DNA from: Candidatus Aalborgicola defluviihabitans
Lineage (GTDB): Bacteria; Pseudomonadota; Gammaproteobacteria; Burkholderiales; Burkholderiaceae_C
Length of the DNA: 64,000 bases
Reading direction: 5' to 3'
NCBI GenBank assembly: GCA_016705575.1
Contig: JADIXX010000001.1
Span: 930,001-994,000 of the forward strand
Shown here: one piece after another, positions 16,591 to 23,981 of the stretch
Position numbering within the stretch: position 1 is the stretch's first letter
Layout of the letters: every line of letters starts with the position of its first letter
The notes under the pieces: model-generated
The model's input: the letters and a program-made list of their open reading frames with translations, nothing else
What the model was told of the DNA's origin: nothing
Databases searched by the model: none
Program-made: the position numbers and the translations under genes

Positions 16591-19302
16591 CTAAGCCAGC
16601 ACTTGGTGCAGTGGCAACACCACCTTGAATGTTGTCCCTTGACCGCGCTCGGACTCGACCGAGATCCGCCCCCCGTGGAGTTCGACCGCGCGTTGGACGA
16701 TGGACAGACCCAGCCCTGTTCCAGAGATGCTGGCGCTAGTGCTGGCTCTGAAAAAGGGCTCAAACAATCGGGGAATTTCTTGTGCCGGGACACCAATACC
16801 GTGGTCGACCACCAGAAACTCCACCTCACCGGCGCGCGCCATGACTTCAAAAAGCACCACGCCGCCGTCGGGTGAGTATTTGACGGCATTGGACAACAGG
16901 TTGCAAAAAATATGCCGGAACCATCGCTCATCCAGGTCCGCCTGGCAAAAATCATCTGCCATGCGAAGGTCAATGGCATGCAAAGTCTCAAAATTCTGTG
17001 CAATGCCGCGCGTCACCTCGGCAACAATCGATTCACACAAGGGTCGAAGATCGTGGGCAAGTGGCTTGAATTGCGACACACCCGCGTCGGTCGTGCCGAT
17101 GAGCAGCACATCCTCCAACATGTCTTTCATGCGGTGAACGGCCTGGCTGATGAATTCAAAGCACCCCGCACGCTGCTCTTCGTCCATGCGTGCGCCGTGG
17201 ACCCGCAACAGATCCGACGAAGAAAGAATGGTGGCCAGCGGTGTTCGAAACTCGTGCGAAGCCATGGATACAAAGCGCGACTTGAGCTCCGCCAGCTCTT
17301 GTTGCCGGGCCAGCGACGCGGCGATTTCCAGAGCGGCCTTGACCCGTTGGGAAATGTCGCGGATAAAGAAGCTGCATTCAAATTGACTGCGCACCGTCGT
17401 CGATGTTACCGACAACTCGATGGGGAACTCGCTGCCATCACGTCGCAGGGCCATGACCTCCAGGCGGGGCGTATCCTCCTCAACCGCGCGCTGGCGCATG
17501 ATGGTGGCGCCAACTGCGCCATGGAACCGGGCCGCAAACAACAACGCAATGATGTCCTGGCCCAGGGCCTCCTCCAAGGTCCTGCCAAAGCTCAAGGCGG
17601 CCTGGCGGTTCCAATTGTTGATACGCCCATGGCTGTCGGTCAGCACAATGGCATCTTGCGCGTTTTCCAGCACAGCGTGGTAGGCCGCGTTTGCCTGCTC
17701 CAGCGCATCGGCGCGCTCAGCGTGGGCCTGGGCCAGTTGCCGCTGGTGGGCCTCTTCAGCCTGTGCCCGCTGCGTCTCGTGGGTCACCTGCATGGCGACC
17801 GCGCGGTTGCTGGCTTCCCGGCTGTGGGTAACTTCGCGGGCGGCGATTGCTTGTTTGGCCAGGGCAAAGGCTATGGCTGTGTCACCAACATTGGCATGGG
17901 CCTGGGCCACAACCTCCAGCAAATCGCCCGGCAAGGTGTAGTTCTGCATGGTGGCGGCGGCATCCAACGCTTGCTGCAGATAGTGCAGCGGCGCGCTGGC
18001 GGCGCGCATGCCGGGCGGAGGCACTAGCAGATGGCGGGTGTGGATGTCAGCCAGCACACGCAGGGCGTCGATCTGGTGAACGGCATGCGACTGTGCCGCC
18101 GCCAGCGCAACCTGCGCCTTGGCTAGCGCGGATTGCGGTTGCTCCAACTCCAACAAGGCCTGGGCCTGGCCGCTCAAGGCATTGCACAGCAAGTCTGTAG
18201 CTTTGAGCGCGTTCGCGCGTTGTTCCAGCCGTTGAAAACATGCAAGCGCGTCATCGTATTGCAGGCGTTTGAGCTCCACCTCGCCCAGATAGCGCAACGC
18301 GACCGCAAAGTTTCGCGAGGCGGCCATCGGTGCCATAAGCACCATCGCCTCCAACAGCAGCGCGTGGGCGGCGTCAAAGAGTTTCAACTCGCGCAGCGTC
18401 CCGGCGGTTTGCAGCAGGGCTACGCCCATCGTACCCGGCCAAGCGTGGGGCCGGGCCATATCCAGCCCGCGCTGCATCCATTCAAGCGCCGCGTGGTGAT
18501 CGTTCAGATTATTGAATGCAACACCAAGGTTGGTAGCAGAGATGACCGCCCGCCGGATTTGCCCCGTGGCCAGAGCCTGTGTGTAGCTGATGCCGTGGTA
18601 GCGGATGGATTCGACGTGTTCGCTGCTCTCCCCTGCGGCGGCGGCAAAAAAACCATTCACCCAGGAGGCCGCCGCAGGGTGCATATCGGCGGTGCCACCC
18701 GCAAAACGCGCATCCCACTTCTGTCTGGCGGCGCAGACATCGTGGTACACGTCACGGGCGGCGAGTGCCGCGAGGGCCATGGTGACGCGCACGGGGTCGC
18801 TGCCCTGGGCGGCGGCAGCAACCGCCTGCAGCTGCGCATTCGCAAGCACGGCATTGCCCTGTCCAGCTGCAACCAAGTGTTGCAACCAGTGCGCGTCGGC
18901 TCTGCCAATGGTATCAAAGCATGCGGCAAAGTCGCTCAAGGCTTTGCCCGCCTGAACCGCGCTGGCTTCCAGTTCGCCGCACAGAAGCATCACCTCGCCG
19001 CGAATCAGCATCAGCCGTGCTTCCAAGCAGCGCAGCACGTTGTCGGCCAAAGTGGTGCAAACGTTGAGGCAGGCTTGTGCTTCATCCACCAACGCCAGCG
19101 CACGTTGCATGTCGCGTTGGCGCATCTGCCAGGCCACGGCGATCAACGCCGGCAGACGCTCAGGCCCACTGGCCGCCACAAGGGATGCTTCGAGCATCGC
19201 AACGGCGGCGTCAGTGGCGAAAACTTCGAAGTCCCGATCCTTCACTGCATACAAAACCTCTGGACGCATGGCGCTTACCTGATTGATGAGTTCCCCCATC
19301 AT
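16591..19302 (-). CDS. TPR-PAS sensor histidine kinase
   Basis: This 903-residue protein has no transmembrane segment and is probably a cytoplasmic sensor. The first 530 residues are alpha-helical and TPR-like (for example ALACFQRLEQRANALKATDL). A coiled-coil linker follows (EAHQRQLAQAHAERADALEQA), then a PAS domain (about 545-665, ENAQDAIVLTDSHGRINNWN). The HisKA domain has MASHEFRTPLATILSSSDLL (His near 695). The HATPase domain has N-box NLLSNAVKYSPDGG, G1 DHGIGVPAQEIPRLFEPFF and G2 GTGLGLSIVQ. It is expected to phosphorylate the sigma-54 regulator encoded 100 bp downstream. TPR-fused kinases usually sense protein or intracellular metabolic signals, but the ligand is unknown. The start MM at 19302 lacks a good ribosome-binding site. 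Confidence 0.88.
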   Translation of the reverse strand: MMGELINQVSAMRPEVLYAVKDRDFEVFATDAAVAMLEASLVAASGPERLPALIAVAWQMRQRDMQRALALVDEAQACLNVCTTLADNVLRCLEARLMLIRGEVMLLCGELEASAVQAGKALSDFAACFDTIGRADAHWLQHLVAAGQGNAVLANAQLQAVAAAAQGSDPVRVTMALAALAARDVYHDVCAARQKWDARFAGGTADMHPAAASWVNGFFAAAAGESSEHVESIRYHGISYTQALATGQIRRAVISATNLGVAFNNLNDHHAALEWMQRGLDMARPHAWPGTMGVALLQTAGTLRELKLFDAAHALLLEAMVLMAPMAASRNFAVALRYLGEVELKRLQYDDALACFQRLEQRANALKATDLLCNALSGQAQALLELEQPQSALAKAQVALAAAQSHAVHQIDALRVLADIHTRHLLVPPPGMRAASAPLHYLQQALDAAATMQNYTLPGDLLEVVAQAHANVGDTAIAFALAKQAIAAREVTHSREASNRAVAMQVTHETQRAQAEEAHQRQLAQAHAERADALEQANAAYHAVLENAQDAIVLTDSHGRINNWNRQAALSFGRTLEEALGQDIIALLFAARFHGAVGATIMRQRAVEEDTPRLEVMALRRDGSEFPIELSVTSTTVRSQFECSFFIRDISQRVKAALEIAASLARQQELAELKSRFVSMASHEFRTPLATILSSSDLLRVHGARMDEEQRAGCFEFISQAVHRMKDMLEDVLLIGTTDAGVSQFKPLAHDLRPLCESIVAEVTRGIAQNFETLHAIDLRMADDFCQADLDERWFRHIFCNLLSNAVKYSPDGGVVLFEVMARAGEVEFLVVDHGIGVPAQEIPRLFEPFFRASTSASISGTGLGLSIVQRAVELHGGRISVESERGQGTTFKVVLPLHQVLA

Positions 19303-19776
19303 AGGAGGATTTTTTTGGTGAAAGTGCCCGTGGATGTTACCGCCACAGGGCGGTTGAGCGCGACCGTCCGTACAGTGGCGTCACTTGCGGCGCAGGCGTT
19401 GATTTGGGTTGGCGTGGCGCATCGGGTACATCTGATATCGGGGTGATCGCGTGGGAGGCGACAGCTTGATTGTCGTCAAAGCATATATTTGAAAAGTTGG
19501 CTGATATCCCTTGTGAAATATGAGTGTACCGCTATATATTCAATAGCATCTTAATTGACCGATGGTCAACCCAGCCGACGCAGTCACCCTCTGCCAAACA
19601 GGCGAATCAAACAAGCGACGATAACCAATGCGACAACGGCGACGGGGGCCGAATTGGTAAAGCATCGCTGCCAGGGCGCATGAAACGTTATGTCATCGCG
19701 CTGGCCTGTGCGTTCGCCTGCTACATGGTGCTCCAGGTCTGGGTTGAAACGGTGTCGCATCAGGTGGCTCAGTCCC
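19303..19776. other. Intergenic region, no gene supported
   Basis: About 470 bp upstream of the TPR-PAS kinase. A short AT-rich palindromic stretch (CGCTATATATTCAATAGC, around 19530-19550) resembles the beginning of the dispersed repeat seen elsewhere in the window. A plus-strand frame from 19681 begins like a signal peptide (MKRYVIALACAFACYMV) but runs into decayed aceE sequence and is not accepted as a gene. Confidence 0.4.
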
Positions 19777-20115
19777 GGGCCGGAACCCATGCTGACCGAA
19801 CTAGTCAAGGCCGCGCAATTGCAGGCAACGCAAGGCGCCAACGTGACCGTGTTCAGTGTCACAAGCTGGAGCGGGCCCGTGATGGCCGTGCCTGCCTAAA
19901 GTGCCAACTCGCCGGTGACACAACCGCGCCCATTCCGCTTTTCGCGCAGCAGTTGCAAGCCAACAGCGGCACAGTCATCACCGCTACCGACTACGTGTGC
20001 GCCTTGCCGCAGAGCGTACCTGCCTTCCTGCCAGCGGACCGCAGCTACCTAACCCTGGGCCCGACGGCTTTGGCCGCACCGATACGCGGGCGGTCCTGCG
20101 CGGCTCAATTGGGGC
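19777..20115 (+). pseudogene. Decayed aceE-like (pyruvate dehydrogenase E1) fragment
   Basis: Three plus-strand frames in succession spell a C-terminal part of an AceE-type E1 protein. They are PMLTELVKAAQLQATQGANV, then VFSVTSW shifting into ARDGRACLKCQ, then GTVITATDYVCALPQSV and LTLG shifting into GPDGFGRTDTRAVLR. The corresponding segments of the intact aceE are TILRESIAAQALLEQD, ASTDYMKAYAEQIRPFIP and VLGTDGFGRSDFRSKLR. The fragment has two frameshifts and no N-terminal half. It differs from the intact aceE at many positions, so it derives from a different paralogue rather than a recent copy. It lies on the opposite strand to aceE-aceF-lpdA. Confidence 0.65.
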
Positions 20116-20471
20116 CATAGTGCCTGCAGGCACAACCACAGGGCAGCTTACGGCCACTTGCGCTGATGGCGCTGGCACGGGTACGGCCGCCCGCATCGGC
20201 GAATTCGGTGCAAGCACGCCGCAATAGCGCCAGTTCACCCGCGTATTTGTCTGACTGCAGGGGCTCGCTGTGGCCTTTGCCGCAGCGGTACACCAAATCA
20301 GCGCAGCAGGCGCCCGTGTAAAACTGACCGACTATGCATCTGGTAACGCCTCAAACACCCACCGACGCCACACACATGTAAGTGCACATGCGTGTTCAGG
20401 GTGGAACCAAACCTGTGGACGAAGGCGAATGCGCCCAGGTTCAGGTGGGCCGGACCAGGTCAACCCAGATC
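20116..20471. other. Intergenic region, no gene supported
   Basis: About 350 bp between the aceE fragment and the DUF3079 gene. A minus-strand frame at 20105-20296 (beginning VYRCGKGHSEPLQSDKY) and a plus-strand frame (VAFAAAVHQISAAGARVKL) have some protein-like character, but neither matches a family I recognise and neither has a ribosome-binding site. They may be debris from the same rearrangement that left the aceE fragment. Confidence 0.35.
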
Positions 20472-20690
20472 TCAAAGTACTAGGCCGCCGTTCGATACAA
20501 GGGGTTTCACTTCGGATGTCTCCACCGACGCACCCCACTCCTGCCAATCTTCACCGAACAGTTCCATGGGATGCATCGTGCGGTCTGATCCGTTGCCGCA
20601 ACGCATGTCACTGGCGGAGCAGAACTTGTCGCAGCCCCAGCACACCCGCTCTGGGTGTGAGGGTGCATTGGGGAACTTTTTGGTTGCCAT
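20472..20690 (-). CDS. DUF3079 domain protein
   Basis: This is a 72-residue cytoplasmic protein starting MATKKFPNAPSHPERVCWGC. It matches the DUF3079 pattern: KFP--P-HPERICWGCD, then paired cysteines and GNGSDRT-HP-ELFGEDW-EW. Four cysteines (VCWGCDKFC and MRCGNG) could bind a metal or an iron-sulfur cluster, but the function of the family is unknown. The C-terminal extension ETSEVKPLVSNGGLVL is not conserved as far as I know. It lies immediately upstream of the debris region and convergently with nothing obvious; no strong ribosome-binding site is visible. Confidence 0.75.
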   Translation of the reverse strand: MATKKFPNAPSHPERVCWGCDKFCSASDMRCGNGSDRTMHPMELFGEDWQEWGASVETSEVKPLVSNGGLVL

Positions 20691-20724
20691 GGCTGCGCCA
20701 GTGCGTTAATACTGCGGTGTAAGC

Positions 20725-22596
20725 CTATTTGCGGGCTGGCGGCACATCCGTGCAACTGCCGTGTGCGACTTCTGCCGCCATGCCAATGCTCTCGCCCAGC
20801 GTGGGGTGCGGGTGAATGGTCTTGCCAATGTCCACTGCGTCCGCACCCATTTCAATGGCCAGCGCAATCTCGCCAATCATGTCGCCCGCATGCGTGCCGA
20901 CCATGCCGCCGCCAAGAATCTTTCCGTGACCATGCGCTTCTGGCGAGTCGTCAAACAGCAGCTTGGTGACGCCTTCGTCGCGGCCGTTGGCAATGGCACG
21001 GCCGGATGCTGCCCAGGGGAACAAACCCTTCTTGACCTTGATGCCTTGTGCTTTTGCCTGGTCTTCGGTGAGGCCCACCCAGGCCACTTCGGGGTCGGTG
21101 TAGGCCACGGATGGGATGACGCGGGCGTTGAAGGCTGCGGTTGCCAACTCTTTGTTGCCTTGCAGTTCACCGGCTATCACTTCAGCCGCCACATGCGCCT
21201 CGTGCACGGCCTTGTGCGCCAGCATGGGCTGGCCCACGATGTCGCCGATGGCGAAGATGTGGGGCACGTTGGTGCGCATCTGGATGTCGACGTTGATGAA
21301 GCCACGGTCGGTCACGGCCACGCCGGCTTTCTCAGCGCCCACCTTCTTGCCATTGGGCGTGCGGCCTACGGCTTGCAGGACCAGGTCATACACCTGGGGC
21401 GAAGGGGCGGTTCCGCCCTCCTCTGCCGACGCGAAGGTGACCTCAATGCCCTCAGCGGTGGCCTTGGCGCCCACCGTCTTGGTTTTGAGCATGATGTTGT
21501 CGAAGCGTGGCGCGTTCATCTTTTGCCAGATTTTGACCAGGTCGCGGTCAGCGCCTTGCATCAGGCCGTCCAGCATTTCCACCACGTCCAGGCGCGCGCC
21601 CAGCGTGCTGTAGACCGTGCCCATTTCCAGGCCGATGATGCCGCCACCCAGAATCAGCATGCGCTTGGGGACTTCTTTTAGCGCCAAGGCGCCAGTGCTG
21701 TCCACCACGCGCGGGTCTTCAGGCATGAAGGGCAGGCGCACGGCTTGGCTACCGGCGGCGATGATGGCGTTCTTGAAGGCGATGACCTTCTTGGTGCCGG
21801 TCTTGTCTTGGGCGGTGCCGGTGGTTTCTTCCACCTCCACGTGGTTGGCTCCCACAAAGCTGCCGTAGCCGCGCACGGTGGTGACCTTGCGCATCTTGGC
21901 CATGGCGGCCAAGCCGCCGGTCAGCTTGCCAATGACTTTTTCTTTGTGGCCGCGCAGTTTGTCGATGTCCACCGTCATGGCACCGTAGTCCACGCCCAAG
22001 GCCGACAGGTGGCTCACCTCATCCATCACAGCTGCCACATGCAACAGGGCCTTACTGGGAATGCATCCCACGTTCAGACACACACCGCCCAAGGTGGCGT
22101 AGCGCTCCACGATCACGACCTTTAGCCCCAGGTCTGCAGCACGAAACGCTGCGCTGTAGCCACCAGGGCCACCGCCCAGCACCAAGACATCACAGTCCAG
22201 GTCCACGGTGCCGGCGTAGCTGGCACCCGCAGGCGCAGATGTTGCCACCGTAGTTGCTACGGATATAGGAGCGGTTTGTATAGATTCGGCGAGGGCTGGA
22301 GGCTGATTTGATGTAGAAGAATTGGCTGGTGCGTCAACCGGCGCAGCGCCAGCGGCGTCTGTGGTTTCCAGCATCAGCACGACCGAGCCTTCTTTGACCT
22401 TGTCACCCAGCTTGACCTTGAGTTCTTTCACCACCCCAGCCTGGCTGGACGGGATTTCCATGGAGGCCTTGTCGCTCTCCACAGTGATCAGGCTTTGCTC
22501 GGCCCGGATGGTGTCGCCGGGTTTGACCATCAGCTCGATGACGGCGACTTCAGCAACGTCACCAATGTCAGGGACTTTGATTTCTATGATAGTCAC
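20725..22596 (-). CDS. lpdA: Dihydrolipoyl dehydrogenase (E3) with N-terminal lipoyl domain
   Basis: This is the E3 subunit of the pyruvate dehydrogenase complex, which reoxidises dihydrolipoyl groups with NAD+. It has 623 residues. An N-terminal lipoyl domain carries the lipoylated lysine K43 in VESDKASMEIP. A Pro/Ala/Ser linker (about 85-130) follows, then the FAD domain from about 133 (VLVLGGGPGGYSAA) with the redox-active cysteine pair in GGVCLNVGCIPSK. The NAD domain contains LILGGGIIGLEMG, and the dimer interface has HPHPTLGES with the catalytic histidine. The lipoyl fusion is common in Burkholderiales and Neisseria. It starts at GTG and overlaps the aceF stop by four bases (GTGA), indicating translational coupling. 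Part of the linker is encoded by a dispersed repeat. A truncated copy lies at 9.7-10.5 kb. Confidence 0.96.
   Translation of the reverse strand: MTIIEIKVPDIGDVAEVAVIELMVKPGDTIRAEQSLITVESDKASMEIPSSQAGVVKELKVKLGDKVKEGSVVLMLETTDAAGAAPVDAPANSSTSNQPPALAESIQTAPISVATTVATSAPAGASYAGTVDLDCDVLVLGGGPGGYSAAFRAADLGLKVVIVERYATLGGVCLNVGCIPSKALLHVAAVMDEVSHLSALGVDYGAMTVDIDKLRGHKEKVIGKLTGGLAAMAKMRKVTTVRGYGSFVGANHVEVEETTGTAQDKTGTKKVIAFKNAIIAAGSQAVRLPFMPEDPRVVDSTGALALKEVPKRMLILGGGIIGLEMGTVYSTLGARLDVVEMLDGLMQGADRDLVKIWQKMNAPRFDNIMLKTKTVGAKATAEGIEVTFASAEEGGTAPSPQVYDLVLQAVGRTPNGKKVGAEKAGVAVTDRGFINVDIQMRTNVPHIFAIGDIVGQPMLAHKAVHEAHVAAEVIAGELQGNKELATAAFNARVIPSVAYTDPEVAWVGLTEDQAKAQGIKVKKGLFPWAASGRAIANGRDEGVTKLLFDDSPEAHGHGKILGGGMVGTHAGDMIGEIALAIEMGADAVDIGKTIHPHPTLGESIGMAAEVAHGSCTDVPPARK
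22254..22313 (+). repeat. Dispersed ~58-bp repeat, copy in lpdA linker
   Basis: The plus strand begins TTGCTACGGATATAGGAGCG and ends GCGAGGGCTGGAGGCTGATT. It aligns with copies at 23603 (aceF) and 36088 (lhgO-like), and in the intergenic copies at 35516 and 63017. Read on the gene strand it encodes the linker segment PALAESIQTAPISVAT. Confidence 0.7.
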
Positions 22597-23969
22597 AGCA
22601 GCACCCTCCGAAAATCTCCCAGAATCTGGCCCAGGTACACGTTAAAGCGCGCGGCGGCGGCGCCATCAATCACGCGGTGGTCCCAACTCAGGGAGAGCGG
22701 CAACATCAGGCGCGGCACGAATGCCTTGCCATCCCACACGGGTTCCATCTGGCTCTTGCAGACACCCAGAATGGCCACCTCGGGCGCGTTGATGATGGGT
22801 GTGAAGTAGCGCCCACCAATGCCGCCCAGGCTGGAGATGGTGAAGCTGGCGCCCGACATTTCGGCGGGGCTCAGCTTGCCATCACGCGCCTTCTTGGCCA
22901 GCTCACCCATTTCCTGGCTGATCTGGAAGATGCCTTTTTTGTCGGCGTCTTTGATGACCGGCACCATCAGGCCATTGGGCGTATCGGCCGCAAAGCCGAT
23001 GTGGAAATACTGCTTGTAGACCAGTTGGTCGCCGTCGATGCTGGAGTTGAACTCGGGGAACTTCTTGAGCGCAGCCACGCAGGCCTTGATCAGGAAGGCC
23101 AGCATGGTGACCTTGACGCCGGTGCCGCCCGACTTGGCGGCTTTGTCAGTCTCCAGGTTGGTGGAGACGCGGAAGGCCTCCAGGTCAGTGATGTCGCAGT
23201 CGTCGTGGTTGGTAACGTGCGGAATCATCACCCAGTTGCGGTGCAGGTTGGACGCGCTGATCTTCTTGATGCGAGGCCGGTCCTTGCGCTCAATGGGTCC
23301 GAACTTGGTGAAATCCACGACAGGCCAGGGAATCAGGCCCAGGCCCGCGCCATCGCCACCGCCGGCCTTGTTTTGCGCCACGCCCGCAAGGGTTTGTGCT
23401 GCGCCACTCATGACAGAGCGCGTGAATGCCTGGACGTCGGATTCGAGGATGCGGCCCTTCAAGCCACTGCCCTTGATCTCAGCCAGCGGCACGCCCAGCT
23501 CGCGTGCGAACTTTCGCACCGACGGCGACGCGTGGGGCAGTCCCACAGGCGCGGAGGTGGGGTTGTGCGCCGGCATGGCGGCAGCCGGTGCAGCGGACAC
23601 TGTTGCTATTGAAACAGAAGCAGCTTGTGTAGCAGCGACGAGGGCTGGAGCCGGATTTGGCTCAGAAGAAGTTGGTGCAGGCGCAGCTGTGGGTGCCGGT
23701 GCCGCGACAGACGCATTGGCCACAGCAGCTCCCTCACCTTCCAGAATCACCACCAAAGATCCTTGCTTGACCTTGTCGCCCAGTTTGACCTTGATCTCTT
23801 TGATCACGCCACCGTGGCTGGAGGGGATTTCCATGGAAGCCTTGTCGGATTCCACGGTGATAAGCGACTGTTCGGCCTTGACCGTGTCGCCTACTTTGAC
23901 CATCAATTCAATGACAGTGACTTCTGCAAAGTCGCCAATATCGGGGACCTGAATTTCAATGGATGCCAT
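22593..23969 (-). CDS. aceF: Dihydrolipoyllysine acetyltransferase (E2) of pyruvate dehydrogenase
   Basis: E2 transfers acetyl groups from lipoyl-lysine to CoA and forms the core of the complex. It has 458 residues. One N-terminal lipoyl domain has K43 in VESDKASMEIP. An Ala/Pro-rich linker follows (about 85-145). The peripheral-subunit-binding domain is at about 150-185 (ASPSVRKFARELGVPLAEI). The catalytic domain has the motif DHRVIDGAAAARF near residue 430. A GAGGAG-type ribosome-binding site precedes the ATG. It lies 12 bp after aceE and overlaps lpdA by four bases, so the three form one operon. Its linker contains a copy of the dispersed repeat in the same frame as the copy in lpdA. A single lipoyl domain is usual for betaproteobacterial E2. 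Confidence 0.96.
   Translation of the reverse strand: MASIEIQVPDIGDFAEVTVIELMVKVGDTVKAEQSLITVESDKASMEIPSSHGGVIKEIKVKLGDKVKQGSLVVILEGEGAAVANASVAAPAPTAAPAPTSSEPNPAPALVAATQAASVSIATVSAAPAAAMPAHNPTSAPVGLPHASPSVRKFARELGVPLAEIKGSGLKGRILESDVQAFTRSVMSGAAQTLAGVAQNKAGGGDGAGLGLIPWPVVDFTKFGPIERKDRPRIKKISASNLHRNWVMIPHVTNHDDCDITDLEAFRVSTNLETDKAAKSGGTGVKVTMLAFLIKACVAALKKFPEFNSSIDGDQLVYKQYFHIGFAADTPNGLMVPVIKDADKKGIFQISQEMGELAKKARDGKLSPAEMSGASFTISSLGGIGGRYFTPIINAPEVAILGVCKSQMEPVWDGKAFVPRLMLPLSLSWDHRVIDGAAAARFNVYLGQILGDFRRVLL
23603..23660 (+). repeat. Dispersed ~58-bp repeat, copy in aceF linker
   Basis: The plus strand begins TTGCTATTGAAACAGAAGCA and ends CGAGGGCTGGAGCCGGATTT. On the gene strand it encodes PALVAATQAASVSIAT, in the same frame as the lpdA copy. 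Confidence 0.7.
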
Positions 23970-23981
23970 GTTGTTGTCTCC

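Noticed and set aside
19681..19770. Plus-strand frame beginning with a signal-peptide-like MKRYVIALACAFACYMV
   Set aside because: It has no clear ribosome-binding site and runs directly into decayed aceE sequence.
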